This document shows, piece after piece, positions 1 through 6,395 of a stretch of 9,210 nt of DNA. Each line of letters starts with the position of its first letter. Position 1 is the first letter of the stretch. The DNA is from Chitinophagaceae bacterium (GTDB taxonomy: Bacteria; Bacteroidota; Bacteroidia; Chitinophagales; Chitinophagaceae). The notes under the pieces are model-generated. The model ran no database searches, had not been told where the DNA came from, and worked only from the letters and a program-made list of their open reading frames with translations. Location of the stretch: positions 6,634 to 15,843 of the forward strand of contig DNMB01000100.1 of the NCBI GenBank assembly GCA_003489485.1, in the 5' to 3' direction. Made by a program: the position numbers and the translations under genes.

Positions 1-1522
1 ATACAGATGTTTTAGGATCCTTCCCCATGCGAGCCGTTCCCATTTCATGAATGCCCATGCCTACCTCGTATCCATAGTCATAGGTCTGCACCTCTTCTAA
101 ACCCGCGGCCTCTAGCATTTCTTTGGCGTCATTCATCATATCGAGACGCATCTTTTTTTCGTTCTCCTTGATCTCTACGTCCATATTCAAAACAGGTAAT
201 CCCCACTTATCTTTTTTCGATTTGTCGAGCGAGATCTTATTTTCATGGTAGGGGAGCATCTCTCCAAATCCCATTACCCCCATTCCCCAATGATCTGACG
301 GCACACTAAGCGCTTCTTTCAGCGACTGACCTATGGTAAACTCGGCCACTTCTACACCTCGCCCTCGTCCGGCTCCGCCCTGGTAACCGAATCCGCGTAC
401 ATAGTCTCTTTTGTCGTCGTAGATGTTTCTGAAGCGCGGGATGTAAATACCGGTGGGTCTGCGACCGTATTGGTATCGATCGTTAAAAGCGGCGGTCTTT
501 CCGCTGGCACCTAACCTAAAGTGATGATCCATTACATTGTGTCCCAATTCACCGCTGCTGCTGCCCAGCCCCTCGGGCCAAATGCTTGTGGCGGAGTTCA
601 TCATGATCCAAGTGGAGTTGAAAGCAGAAGCGCATAGAAAGATCAATTTGGCTTTAAAGCTGTAGGTCTTGTTATCTATCGCATCGAGTACCTCCACGCC
701 TGAGGCTTTTTGTGTGTCTTTATCGTAGAGTACTTGTGTAACGATCGAGTAGGGACGAAGGGTGAGTCGACCGGTTTTCATGGCCGCCGGAAGGGTAGAG
801 GATTGTGTGCTAAAGTACCCGCCGAAAGGACATCCTCTCCAGCATCTGTTTCTGTATTGGCAATTGACCCTGTCTTGGTGTGGCATTGTAATGTTGGCAC
901 TACGGCCGATGAACATATGCCTGTTTCCTTTAAAGGCTTTCTTGATCTTTTGCGCTACATCTTTTTCTACGCAATTCATTTCCATGGCCGGCATAAACTC
1001 TCCGTCGGGCAATACGTCGAGTCCTTCTTTGCTGCCCTGTATGCCTGCAAATTTTTCTACATATCCATACCAGGGAGCCATGTCTTCGTAGCGAATAGGC
1101 CAGTCTACGCCGTATCCGTCCATAAGATTGGCCTCAAAATCCCATTTGTTGAATCGATAACTCTGTCGTCCCCACATAAGAGACCTTCCTCCCACATGAT
1201 AGCCTCTGAACCAAGAAAAAGGTTTTGTCTCGGTATAGGGAGATTCCTTGTCCTTTACCCACAAATCCAAGACGGTCTCATTGAGCGGATAATCGCGTTT
1301 GAGTACCGGATAGTCCTGCAGCATTTGTTGGGTGGGCATGATGCCGCGATGAGGGAACTCCCAAGATTCTTTATTGGCCGTTACATAGTCTTTGATATGT
1401 TCTATGTCTCGACCTCTTTCTAATAAGAGAACCTTAAGTCCTTTTTCGGTTAATTCTTTTGCAGCCCAGCCTCCGCTGATGCCGGAGCCTACTACAATGG
1501 CGTCATACTGTATAGAAGACAT
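1..1522 (-). CDS. GMC-family FAD-dependent oxidoreductase, putative Fe-S-containing sugar dehydrogenase large subunit (3' end outside window)
   Basis: Reading leftward from ATG at 1522 gives 507 uninterrupted residues with no stop before the window edge, so the C-terminus is missing, perhaps 50-70 residues. The N-terminus has a dinucleotide-binding GSGISGG (residues 12-18) followed by LLLERG, the FAD-binding Rossmann fold of GMC enzymes. Residues 107-119 (GYHVGGRSLMWGR) fit the GMC signature around the flavin. IHEMGTARMG (491-500) holds the usual catalytic histidine, H492; the second active-site residue would lie beyond the edge. C221, C227 and C231 form CX5CX3C, matching the [3Fe-4S] motif recalled for bacterial FAD-glucose dehydrogenase alpha subunits. 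There is no signal peptide; relatives are exported together with a Tat-signal-bearing small subunit. It starts 11 bp after the TIM-barrel gene stop and is the third gene of the leftward operon. The likely role is oxidation of a sugar, polyol or glycoside with transfer of electrons to a cytochrome; the substrate is unknown. Confidence 0.93.
   Translation of the reverse strand, partial: MSSIQYDAIVVGSGISGGWAAKELTEKGLKVLLLERGRDIEHIKDYVTANKESWEFPHRGIMPTQQMLQDYPVLKRDYPLNETVLDLWVKDKESPYTETKPFSWFRGYHVGGRSLMWGRQSYRFNKWDFEANLMDGYGVDWPIRYEDMAPWYGYVEKFAGIQGSKEGLDVLPDGEFMPAMEMNCVEKDVAQKIKKAFKGNRHMFIGRSANITMPHQDRVNCQYRNRCWRGCPFGGYFSTQSSTLPAAMKTGRLTLRPYSIVTQVLYDKDTQKASGVEVLDAIDNKTYSFKAKLIFLCASAFNSTWIMMNSATSIWPEGLGSSSGELGHNVMDHHFRLGASGKTAAFNDRYQYGRRPTGIYIPRFRNIYDDKRDYVRGFGYQGGAGRGRGVEVAEFTIGQSLKEALSVPSDHWGMGVMGFGEMLPYHENKISLDKSKKDKWGLPVLNMDVEIKENEKKMRLDMMNDAKEMLEAAGLEEVQTYDYGYEVGMGIHEMGTARMGKDPKTSV
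830..862 (-). other. CX5CX3C putative iron-sulfur motif inside the GMC oxidoreductase
   Basis: Codons for C221 (860-862), C227 and C231 (830-832) encode CQYRNRCWRGC, followed by PFGG. The spacing equals that of the three cysteines reported to hold a [3Fe-4S] cluster in the catalytic subunit of Burkholderia FAD-glucose dehydrogenase. Oxygen-using GMC oxidases such as fungal glucose oxidase lack it. If the cluster is present, the enzyme is an electron-transferring dehydrogenase and not an oxidase. The cysteines are seen directly; cluster binding is inferred. Confidence 0.6.
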
Positions 1523-1533
1523 ACTTTCTAAAT

Positions 1534-2442
1534 TTAAATATCACAGATTTGAATGGCTTTTCGCAGTGATTCTATTTTGTCTTGTGGATCTTTTTTGCTC
1601 GAAATAAATTCTTGTGCCACATAGCCATCATAACCGGTAGCGTAGATGGCGCGCATGATGGCCGGGTAAAATAATTCTTGTGTCTCATCGATCTCATGAC
1701 GACCCGGCACGCCGGCCGTATGATAGTGCCCAAACCATTGGTGATGATCTTGGATGGTCCTGATCACATCGCCTTCGTTAACCTGCATATGGTAAATGTC
1801 GTAGAGCAATTTGAAATTAGGAGAACCGATGCGTTTACACAATTCAATGCCCCAGGCACTTTTATCGGCCATATAATCTTTGTGATCGACCTTGCTGTTA
1901 AAAAGCTCCATATGAAGGGTTACGCCAAATTTTTCGGCTGTACCTAGTATTTGTTGTAATCCTTCTTTGCAGTTTCGCAAACCCGTTTCGTCATCCATTC
2001 CGTTGCGGTTACCGCTAAAGCAGATCAGATTTTTATATCCTGCTTTTGCCACTAGGGGGATGGCCTCTACATAGTCTTTGATAAGCCACCCATGGTGGTT
2101 TTTATCATTGAAGCCTTTGGTCAAACTGGTCTCTCCCGCCGTGTAGCACATGGAGCAATTGATGTTCTTTTCTTTCAGTATTGCAAAGTCGGCCGGTTTA
2201 ACGAGATCGATCGCTCCAATGCCGATCGACCTGGCTATGTCGCAAAGTTGTGAAAGCGATAAAAAGCCATAGGTCCAGGAGCAAACCGAGTGATTGATAT
2301 TTCCTTTAAGCGAAGAGGAGCCAAGTGGGAGGATCCCTGCAGTGGCCACTCCGCTAGTAGCTACCAACGAGCCAAGGCCCAGTTGCTTTAGCAGCTTTCT
2401 TCGGCTTGCGCTCTGCGGTTGATGAGGGCTAGCGTTGCTCAT
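1534..2442 (-). CDS. Tat-exported TIM-barrel protein, hydroxypyruvate isomerase-like (sugar phosphate isomerase/epimerase superfamily)
   Basis: This 302-residue protein begins with a twin-arginine signal: SRRKLLKQ (residues 13-20) precedes a small-residue hydrophobic stretch to about residue 45. This implies folded export to the periplasm. The rest is an AP-endonuclease-2-type TIM barrel resembling Hyi. Putative metal ligands are E179 (HMELFNSK), D215 (LLYDIYHMQ), H241 (GHYHTAGVPGRHE) and E278 (AQEF). In classical Hyi the third ligand region reads GHIQ, so Gln is replaced by His here. The DHKDYMADKSAWGIELC segment (186-202) is also Hyi-like. The start at 2442 is supported because it places the Tat motif at a normal distance from the N-terminus. 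It lies 4 bp after the transporter stop and 11 bp before the GMC start, so the three genes are surely co-transcribed. It probably isomerises or epimerises a keto-sugar or sugar acid; hydroxypyruvate itself is an unlikely substrate for a periplasmic enzyme. The reaction is not determinable from sequence. Confidence 0.9.
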   Translation of the reverse strand: MSNASPHQPQSASRRKLLKQLGLGSLVATSGVATAGILPLGSSSLKGNINHSVCSWTYGFLSLSQLCDIARSIGIGAIDLVKPADFAILKEKNINCSMCYTAGETSLTKGFNDKNHHGWLIKDYVEAIPLVAKAGYKNLICFSGNRNGMDDETGLRNCKEGLQQILGTAEKFGVTLHMELFNSKVDHKDYMADKSAWGIELCKRIGSPNFKLLYDIYHMQVNEGDVIRTIQDHHQWFGHYHTAGVPGRHEIDETQELFYPAIMRAIYATGYDGYVAQEFISSKKDPQDKIESLRKAIQICDI

Positions 2443-2446
2443 TCGT

Positions 2447-3643
2447 TTATTTTTTTACCGGGTCCTTGAATAGTAATGCGAACAGGCCCAATATAGCGGC
2501 GGCGATCAGCGCCGGCACCATCCATACCGAAGACCAGTCGTGTCCTGCCGCTGTCTTATAGTGATCGGCCACGTAACCCGCAAACCAAAATCCGATCAAC
2601 ATACCCACACCGTAGGTGGCAAGGGTGATCATCCCTTGCGCAGAGGAACGAATTTTTTCTCCTGCCAATTGATCGGTATAGATCTGTCCGGTCACAAAGA
2701 AAAAGTCATAGCAGATGCCATGTAAGATTATGCCTGCGTAGAGCATCCACAGTCCGCTGCCGGTATTTCCGTAGCTGAATAAAAAATATCGTATGACCCA
2801 GGCGGCCATGCCGATCAACAGCATTTTTTTGACACCGAGTCTTAAAAAGAAAAATGGCATCAGGAACAAAAAGATGGTCTCGCTCATTTGACCCATGGTC
2901 ATTTTGGAGGCCGCATTGTCTACCCCCAGCTCATTGAGGAACATATTGGTCTCTTGGTAATAGAAGGCCAGTGGAATACAGATCAGCAGCGACGATAAGA
3001 AGAAGATCAAAAAGTTTTTGTCTTTTAAGAGTCGAAGGGCATCGAGCCCGATGATCTCTCCCAGATTGGCCTGCGTGCCGGCCTTGGGCGGTGGTGTGTT
3101 TGGAAGCATAAAGCTGAAAAGACCCAACACCAGCGATACGGCCGCTGCGATCTGAAATGTAAGATCGAGCTGCTGGTTCTTCTCCAGTGCGAGCCAGCCG
3201 ATCAGCAGACCGGCCGCGATCCAGCCGATGGTGCCCCACATTCTGATCAGTGAAAATTCTTTCTCGGGGTCATTCATTTGTTTGAACGAGATAGAGTTTA
3301 CCAGTGCAAGTGTTGGCATATAGATGATCATATAGGCCAGCAGGTACGGATAGAAATCGGCAAAATTGGTTTGTAACGAAACGAAATAGAGCAGCCCCGC
3401 GCCGCACAGATGCAATAGACCCAATATAAATTGAGCAGCGAAGTACCGGTCTGCTATCAGCCCAATGATAAAGGGTGCAATGATGGCTCCCAGTGATTGT
3501 GTTCCGTACGCGATACCGATCTGCACGCCCGTGGCGTCAAGACGCGAACCGAGATACGTTCCCATGGTAACGAACCAGATGCCCCACAAGAAAAAGTTGA
3601 GAAACATCATGGTTGCCAGTTGAATACGAGTAGTTGGTTTCAT
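2447..3643 (-). CDS. MFS transporter, nucleoside:H+ symporter (NupG/NHS) type, probable sugar or glycoside permease
   Basis: A 398-residue, very hydrophobic protein with about 12 predicted membrane segments, the usual MFS size. I chose ATG at 3643 (MKPTTRIQL) over an in-frame TTG at 3652, which would add only MLA and lies closer to the putative promoter. Features of the NupG-like NHS family include the first helix FLNFFLWGIWFVTMGTYL (14-31), GLIADRYF (61-68) after helix 2, FSLIRMWGTIGWIAAG (130-145) and HGICYDFFFVTGQIYTD (308-324). In Bacteroidota such permeases are often found beside Gfo/Idh/MocA and TIM-barrel genes, so a nucleoside substrate should not be assumed. Here it is the first gene of the leftward operon, 4 bp ahead of the Tat TIM-barrel gene. 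The inferred job is inner-membrane uptake of the sugar, keto-sugar or glycoside released or oxidised in the periplasm. Family assignment is firm; substrate is inferred from context. Confidence 0.92.
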   Translation of the reverse strand: MKPTTRIQLATMMFLNFFLWGIWFVTMGTYLGSRLDATGVQIGIAYGTQSLGAIIAPFIIGLIADRYFAAQFILGLLHLCGAGLLYFVSLQTNFADFYPYLLAYMIIYMPTLALVNSISFKQMNDPEKEFSLIRMWGTIGWIAAGLLIGWLALEKNQQLDLTFQIAAAVSLVLGLFSFMLPNTPPPKAGTQANLGEIIGLDALRLLKDKNFLIFFLSSLLICIPLAFYYQETNMFLNELGVDNAASKMTMGQMSETIFLFLMPFFFLRLGVKKMLLIGMAAWVIRYFLFSYGNTGSGLWMLYAGIILHGICYDFFFVTGQIYTDQLAGEKIRSSAQGMITLATYGVGMLIGFWFAGYVADHYKTAAGHDWSSVWMVPALIAAAILGLFALLFKDPVKK

Positions 3644-3700
3644 GGCAAGCAATTGAAAATAAATATAGTATTTTTAGCACTCACTTGTATAAGCTTGTTT
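3644..3700. promoter_or_regulatory. Short divergent promoter region between the two operons
   Basis: These 57 bases are the only non-coding DNA between the transporter start (3643, leftward) and the dehydrogenase start (3701, rightward). The DNA is AT-rich. Two boxes resemble the Bacteroidota -7 element TAnnTTTG: TATTTTTA at 3669-3676 on the plus strand, and TATATTTA at 3667-3660 on the minus strand. Each matches all but the last base. They sit one base apart, back to back, giving leaders of roughly 10-20 nt. No TTG -33 box at the expected spacing is visible for either, so the exact elements are uncertain. That both operons start from this spacer is much safer than the box assignments. No clear operator palindrome was seen. 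Confidence 0.35.
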
Positions 3701-4858
3701 ATGCAGAGAAAATTACGGATGGCTATGATCGGCGGCGGCAGGGGTTCCTTTATTGGAGCCGTGCATCGCATTGCCGCTGCTATGGATGGGCAGATCGAAC
3801 TGGTGGCCGGAGCCTTTAGCAGCGATCCGGCTTGCTCTGTACTTACCGGGCAAGACCTTTTTCTCGATCCGGACCGCGTTTATGGCGACTACACGACCCT
3901 TCTCGAAAAAGAAGCAGCCTTACCGGCTGATAAGAAAGTAGATATTATCTCTATTGTTACACCCAATCATTTGCATGCGGCCCCTGCTTTGTTAGCTTTT
4001 GAAAAGGGATTCGACGTAGTGCTCGAAAAGCCCATGGCTTTTTCGTTGCAAGAAGCAAAGCTTTTAGATCAAAAACGAAAAGAGACCGGGCGGGAGTTAC
4101 TGCTCTGTCATACCTACACCGGATATCCCATGGTCAAAGAAGCCCGTGCCCGCATTGCCAGTGGACAGCTCGGTACGATCAGAAAGATTTATGGGGAATA
4201 TCCGCAAGGGTGGTTGCATTCTTACTTAGAGGGGTCTCATCACAAACAAGCTGATTGGAGAACTGACCCTGCTCGTAGCGGGGCTGCGGGAGCCATGGGC
4301 GACATCGGCACCCATATTTTTAATCTTTTAGAATACGTGAGCGGTTTACAGGTCACACAACTTTGTGCCGATATAAACACGATCGTTCCCAATAGAAAAT
4401 TGGATGATGACGGAGCGGCCTTGCTTCGTTTCAATAGTGGCGCCAGCGGAGTACTCATGGCTACGCAGGTAGCCGCCGGCGAAGAGAACAAGGTATGTTT
4501 TCGTATCTATGGCGATAAAGGTGGTCTCGAGTGGCACCAGCAAGACGCCAACACATTGTTGCTAAAATGGCCCGATCGTCCGGCCGAGGTGGTACGCACC
4601 GGAACCCCGTACGTTTCAGCGGTCGCTCAACACAACACCCGTGTTCCGGCCGGTCATCCCGAAGGTTATCTTGAGGCCTTTGCCAACTTATATCGCAATT
4701 TTTCGCTGGCCCTTCGTGCAAAAGCATCCGGTGATGCTCCGACTCAGGCGTTACTCGACTATCCTGGTACGGCCGAAGGAATTCGTGGTATGGCTTTTAT
4801 AGAAACGATGATCGCTTCTTCTCGATCTACTCAAAAGTGGATCGATCTTTTAGTTTAA
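3701..4858 (+). CDS. Gfo/Idh/MocA-family NAD(P)-dependent oxidoreductase
   Basis: The 385-residue protein starts at ATG 3701 (MQRKLRMAMIGGG). An upstream in-frame extension to 3497 is rejected because it runs antisense through the transporter gene and would bury the nucleotide-binding motif about 80 residues in. GGGRGSFIG (11-19) is the N-terminal NAD(P)-binding loop. TPNHLH (87-92) and EKP (109-111, with K110) are the hallmark Rossmann-domain motifs. DIGTH (201-205) carries the catalytic Asp and His of the family, and WRTDP (186-190) is typical of sugar-active members. The length is normal and there is no signal peptide, so it acts in the cytoplasm. It is the first gene of the rightward operon, 10 bp before the second TIM-barrel gene, a pairing common in inositol and keto-glycoside pathways. 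It likely oxidises or reduces a sugar hydroxyl/ketone, for example at C3 of a glycoside; the exact substrate is unknown. Confidence 0.94.
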   Translation: MQRKLRMAMIGGGRGSFIGAVHRIAAAMDGQIELVAGAFSSDPACSVLTGQDLFLDPDRVYGDYTTLLEKEAALPADKKVDIISIVTPNHLHAAPALLAFEKGFDVVLEKPMAFSLQEAKLLDQKRKETGRELLLCHTYTGYPMVKEARARIASGQLGTIRKIYGEYPQGWLHSYLEGSHHKQADWRTDPARSGAAGAMGDIGTHIFNLLEYVSGLQVTQLCADINTIVPNRKLDDDGAALLRFNSGASGVLMATQVAAGEENKVCFRIYGDKGGLEWHQQDANTLLLKWPDRPAEVVRTGTPYVSAVAQHNTRVPAGHPEGYLEAFANLYRNFSLALRAKASGDAPTQALLDYPGTAEGIRGMAFIETMIASSRSTQKWIDLLV

Positions 4859-4868
4859 TCTGGCTGCT

Positions 4869-5924
4869 ATGAAAACTATCAAAGGACCCGGAATTTTTTT
4901 GGCGCAGTTTATGGGTGACAGCGCCCCATTCAATACACTTTCTTCTATTTGTAAATGGGCCGCTTCGCTTGGTTATACGGCAGTACAAATTCCCACATGG
5001 GACAAGCGCTGTATCGATCTGCAAAAGGCGGCCGAGAGTAAGACCTACGCCGACGAAATAAAGGGGATCGTTGCCGAGCACGGCATGCAAATCTCAGAGC
5101 TCTCCACTCACTTGCAAGGGCAGTTGGTGGCCGTTCATCCCGCATACGATCAACTCTTCGATTCTTTTGCGCCCGAAGAAGTGCGAGGAAATAAGGCGGC
5201 GCGTACTCAATGGGCCGTTCAGCAACTTATGTATGGAGCGCAGGCCTCTGCTCATCTGGGTCTTACGGCGCATGCCACATTCAGTGGTTCGCTCTTATGG
5301 CCGACCTTTCATCCGTGGCCACAACGTCCGGCCGGGCTGGTAGAAGAGGGATTTGCCGAACTAGGTAAGCGCTGGAGACCTATTCTCGATCGCTTCGATG
5401 CCTGCGGTGTCGATCTCTGTTACGAGATCCATCCCGGTGAGGACCTCTTTGACGGAGTGACCTACGAAATGTTCTTACGCGAAGTGAACGAGCACCCCCG
5501 TGCCTGTATACTGTACGATCCATCACATTTTGTATTGCAACAATTGGATTATTTACAATACATCGATTTCTATCACGAACGCATCCGGGCTTTTCATGTA
5601 AAGGATGCAGAATTCAATTCTTCTGGCAAGCAAGGAACTTTTGGTGGATACCAGCCCTGGGCCCTCCGCGCGGGTCGTTACCGTTCTCCCGGAGACGGGC
5701 AGGTCGATTTCAAGTCGATCTTTAGCAAATTGGCGCAATATGGCTATCCCGGATGGGCCGTTATGGAGTGGGAGTGTTGTATCAAGCATCCTGAACAAGG
5801 CGCCAAAGAAGGAGCCCCCTTTATAAAGGATCATATTATTCGTGTAACCGATAAGACTTTCGATGACTTTGCAGCCGGAGGAACAGACCGCACTTCGAAT
5901 CGAAGCATACTGGGTTTGGAATAA
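4869..5924 (+). CDS. Cytoplasmic TIM-barrel sugar phosphate isomerase/epimerase-family protein
   Basis: The 351-residue protein has no signal peptide and belongs to the AP-endonuclease-2-type TIM-barrel superfamily (IolE/YcjR-like group). Likely divalent-metal ligands, at the barrel strand ends, are E186 (LCYEIHPGED), D217 (LYDPSHF), H243 (AFHVKDAEF) and E300 (VMEWEC). IPTWD (41-45) and the early ELSTHLQGQLV stretch (77-87) fit the first strands. It follows the Gfo/Idh/MocA gene by 10 bp and is surely co-transcribed with it. Enzymes of this type commonly epimerise or isomerise the keto-sugar made by the neighbouring dehydrogenase, or dehydrate inosose. It is clearly different from the Tat-exported TIM-barrel protein of the divergent operon, so the two barrels appear to serve two compartments. 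The C-terminal 30 residues (after VTDKTFDDFA) look like a polar tail. The reaction is not assignable from sequence alone. Confidence 0.92.
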   Translation: MKTIKGPGIFLAQFMGDSAPFNTLSSICKWAASLGYTAVQIPTWDKRCIDLQKAAESKTYADEIKGIVAEHGMQISELSTHLQGQLVAVHPAYDQLFDSFAPEEVRGNKAARTQWAVQQLMYGAQASAHLGLTAHATFSGSLLWPTFHPWPQRPAGLVEEGFAELGKRWRPILDRFDACGVDLCYEIHPGEDLFDGVTYEMFLREVNEHPRACILYDPSHFVLQQLDYLQYIDFYHERIRAFHVKDAEFNSSGKQGTFGGYQPWALRAGRYRSPGDGQVDFKSIFSKLAQYGYPGWAVMEWECCIKHPEQGAKEGAPFIKDHIIRVTDKTFDDFAAGGTDRTSNRSILGLE

Positions 5925-5963
5925 CGATTATGTTTTAGTTTTATCTTCATAAAAATTCTTTTT

Positions 5964-6395
5964 ATGTTCAGTATCGCTGCTCGCTACGTTACCTCTTTTT
6001 CTTTGTTGCTCGCTCTGGCCGCCTGCTCCGGGTCAGACACTACTTCTTCTGCTTCTTCAACCGAAGAAAACGCAGCAAGTTCTGATGTTACTCAACCTGG
6101 CGCATCGGCCGATCCCTCTCGCAGCGCGGTTTACCAAAAAGGACTTACGCTGGTGGCCAATAGCGATTGTCTTACTTGCCATAAGATAGAAGAGAAGATG
6201 ACCGGCCCCTCTTATCGTGAGATCGCTGAAAAATACGCCGGCGCTCCCAATGATGTGATCACCGCTCTGGCCAAGACCATCATCAACGGTGGGGTAGGCA
6301 ACTGGGGCAATATTCCTATGACGGCTCATTCTTCACTGTCACAAGACGACGCAGAAACCATGGTTCGCTACATTTTGGAGTTAAATAAAAAATGA
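5964..6395 (+). CDS. Lipoprotein class I cytochrome c (cytochrome c551/552-like)
   Basis: The 143-residue protein has a lipoprotein signal: a hydrophobic stretch ending LALAAC, so C21 is the probable lipidated cysteine. A Ser/Thr/Asp/Glu-rich flexible linker follows (about 22-55). The mature domain has one haem motif, CLTCH (69-73), with H73 as proximal ligand. GNWGNIPMTAH (112-122) supplies the distal ligand M119, the pattern of small single-haem c-type cytochromes; ETMVRYILEL (131-140) is the usual C-terminal helix. It is anchored to a membrane on the periplasmic side and would accept or pass electrons. It begins 39 bp after the TIM-barrel stop, and its stop overlaps the start of the DUF1080 gene. 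The natural inferred electron donor is the GMC dehydrogenase of the divergent operon, with a terminal oxidase as acceptor. Donor and acceptor are not proven by sequence. Confidence 0.94.
   Translation: MFSIAARYVTSFSLLLALAACSGSDTTSSASSTEENAASSDVTQPGASADPSRSAVYQKGLTLVANSDCLTCHKIEEKMTGPSYREIAEKYAGAPNDVITALAKTIINGGVGNWGNIPMTAHSSLSQDDAETMVRYILELNKK

Noticed and set aside
710..1423. Long plus-strand open frame of 237 codons (and a 109-codon one at 762-1091).
   Set aside because: It lies antisense within the GMC gene, whose reading is continuous and carries all family motifs. The antisense product has no recognisable domain.
3497..3700. Upstream in-frame extension of the Gfo/Idh/MocA gene.
   Set aside because: It is antisense to the transporter N-terminus and would push the GGGRGSFIG nucleotide-binding motif far from the N-terminus. 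ATG at 3701 is the natural start.
5925..5963. AT-rich 39-bp gap before the cytochrome c gene, with TATGTTTT (5929-5936) resembling a -7 box.
   Set aside because: AT-rich DNA yields such matches often, no -33 element is placed correctly, and the gap fits a continuing operon. An internal promoter is possible but not supported.
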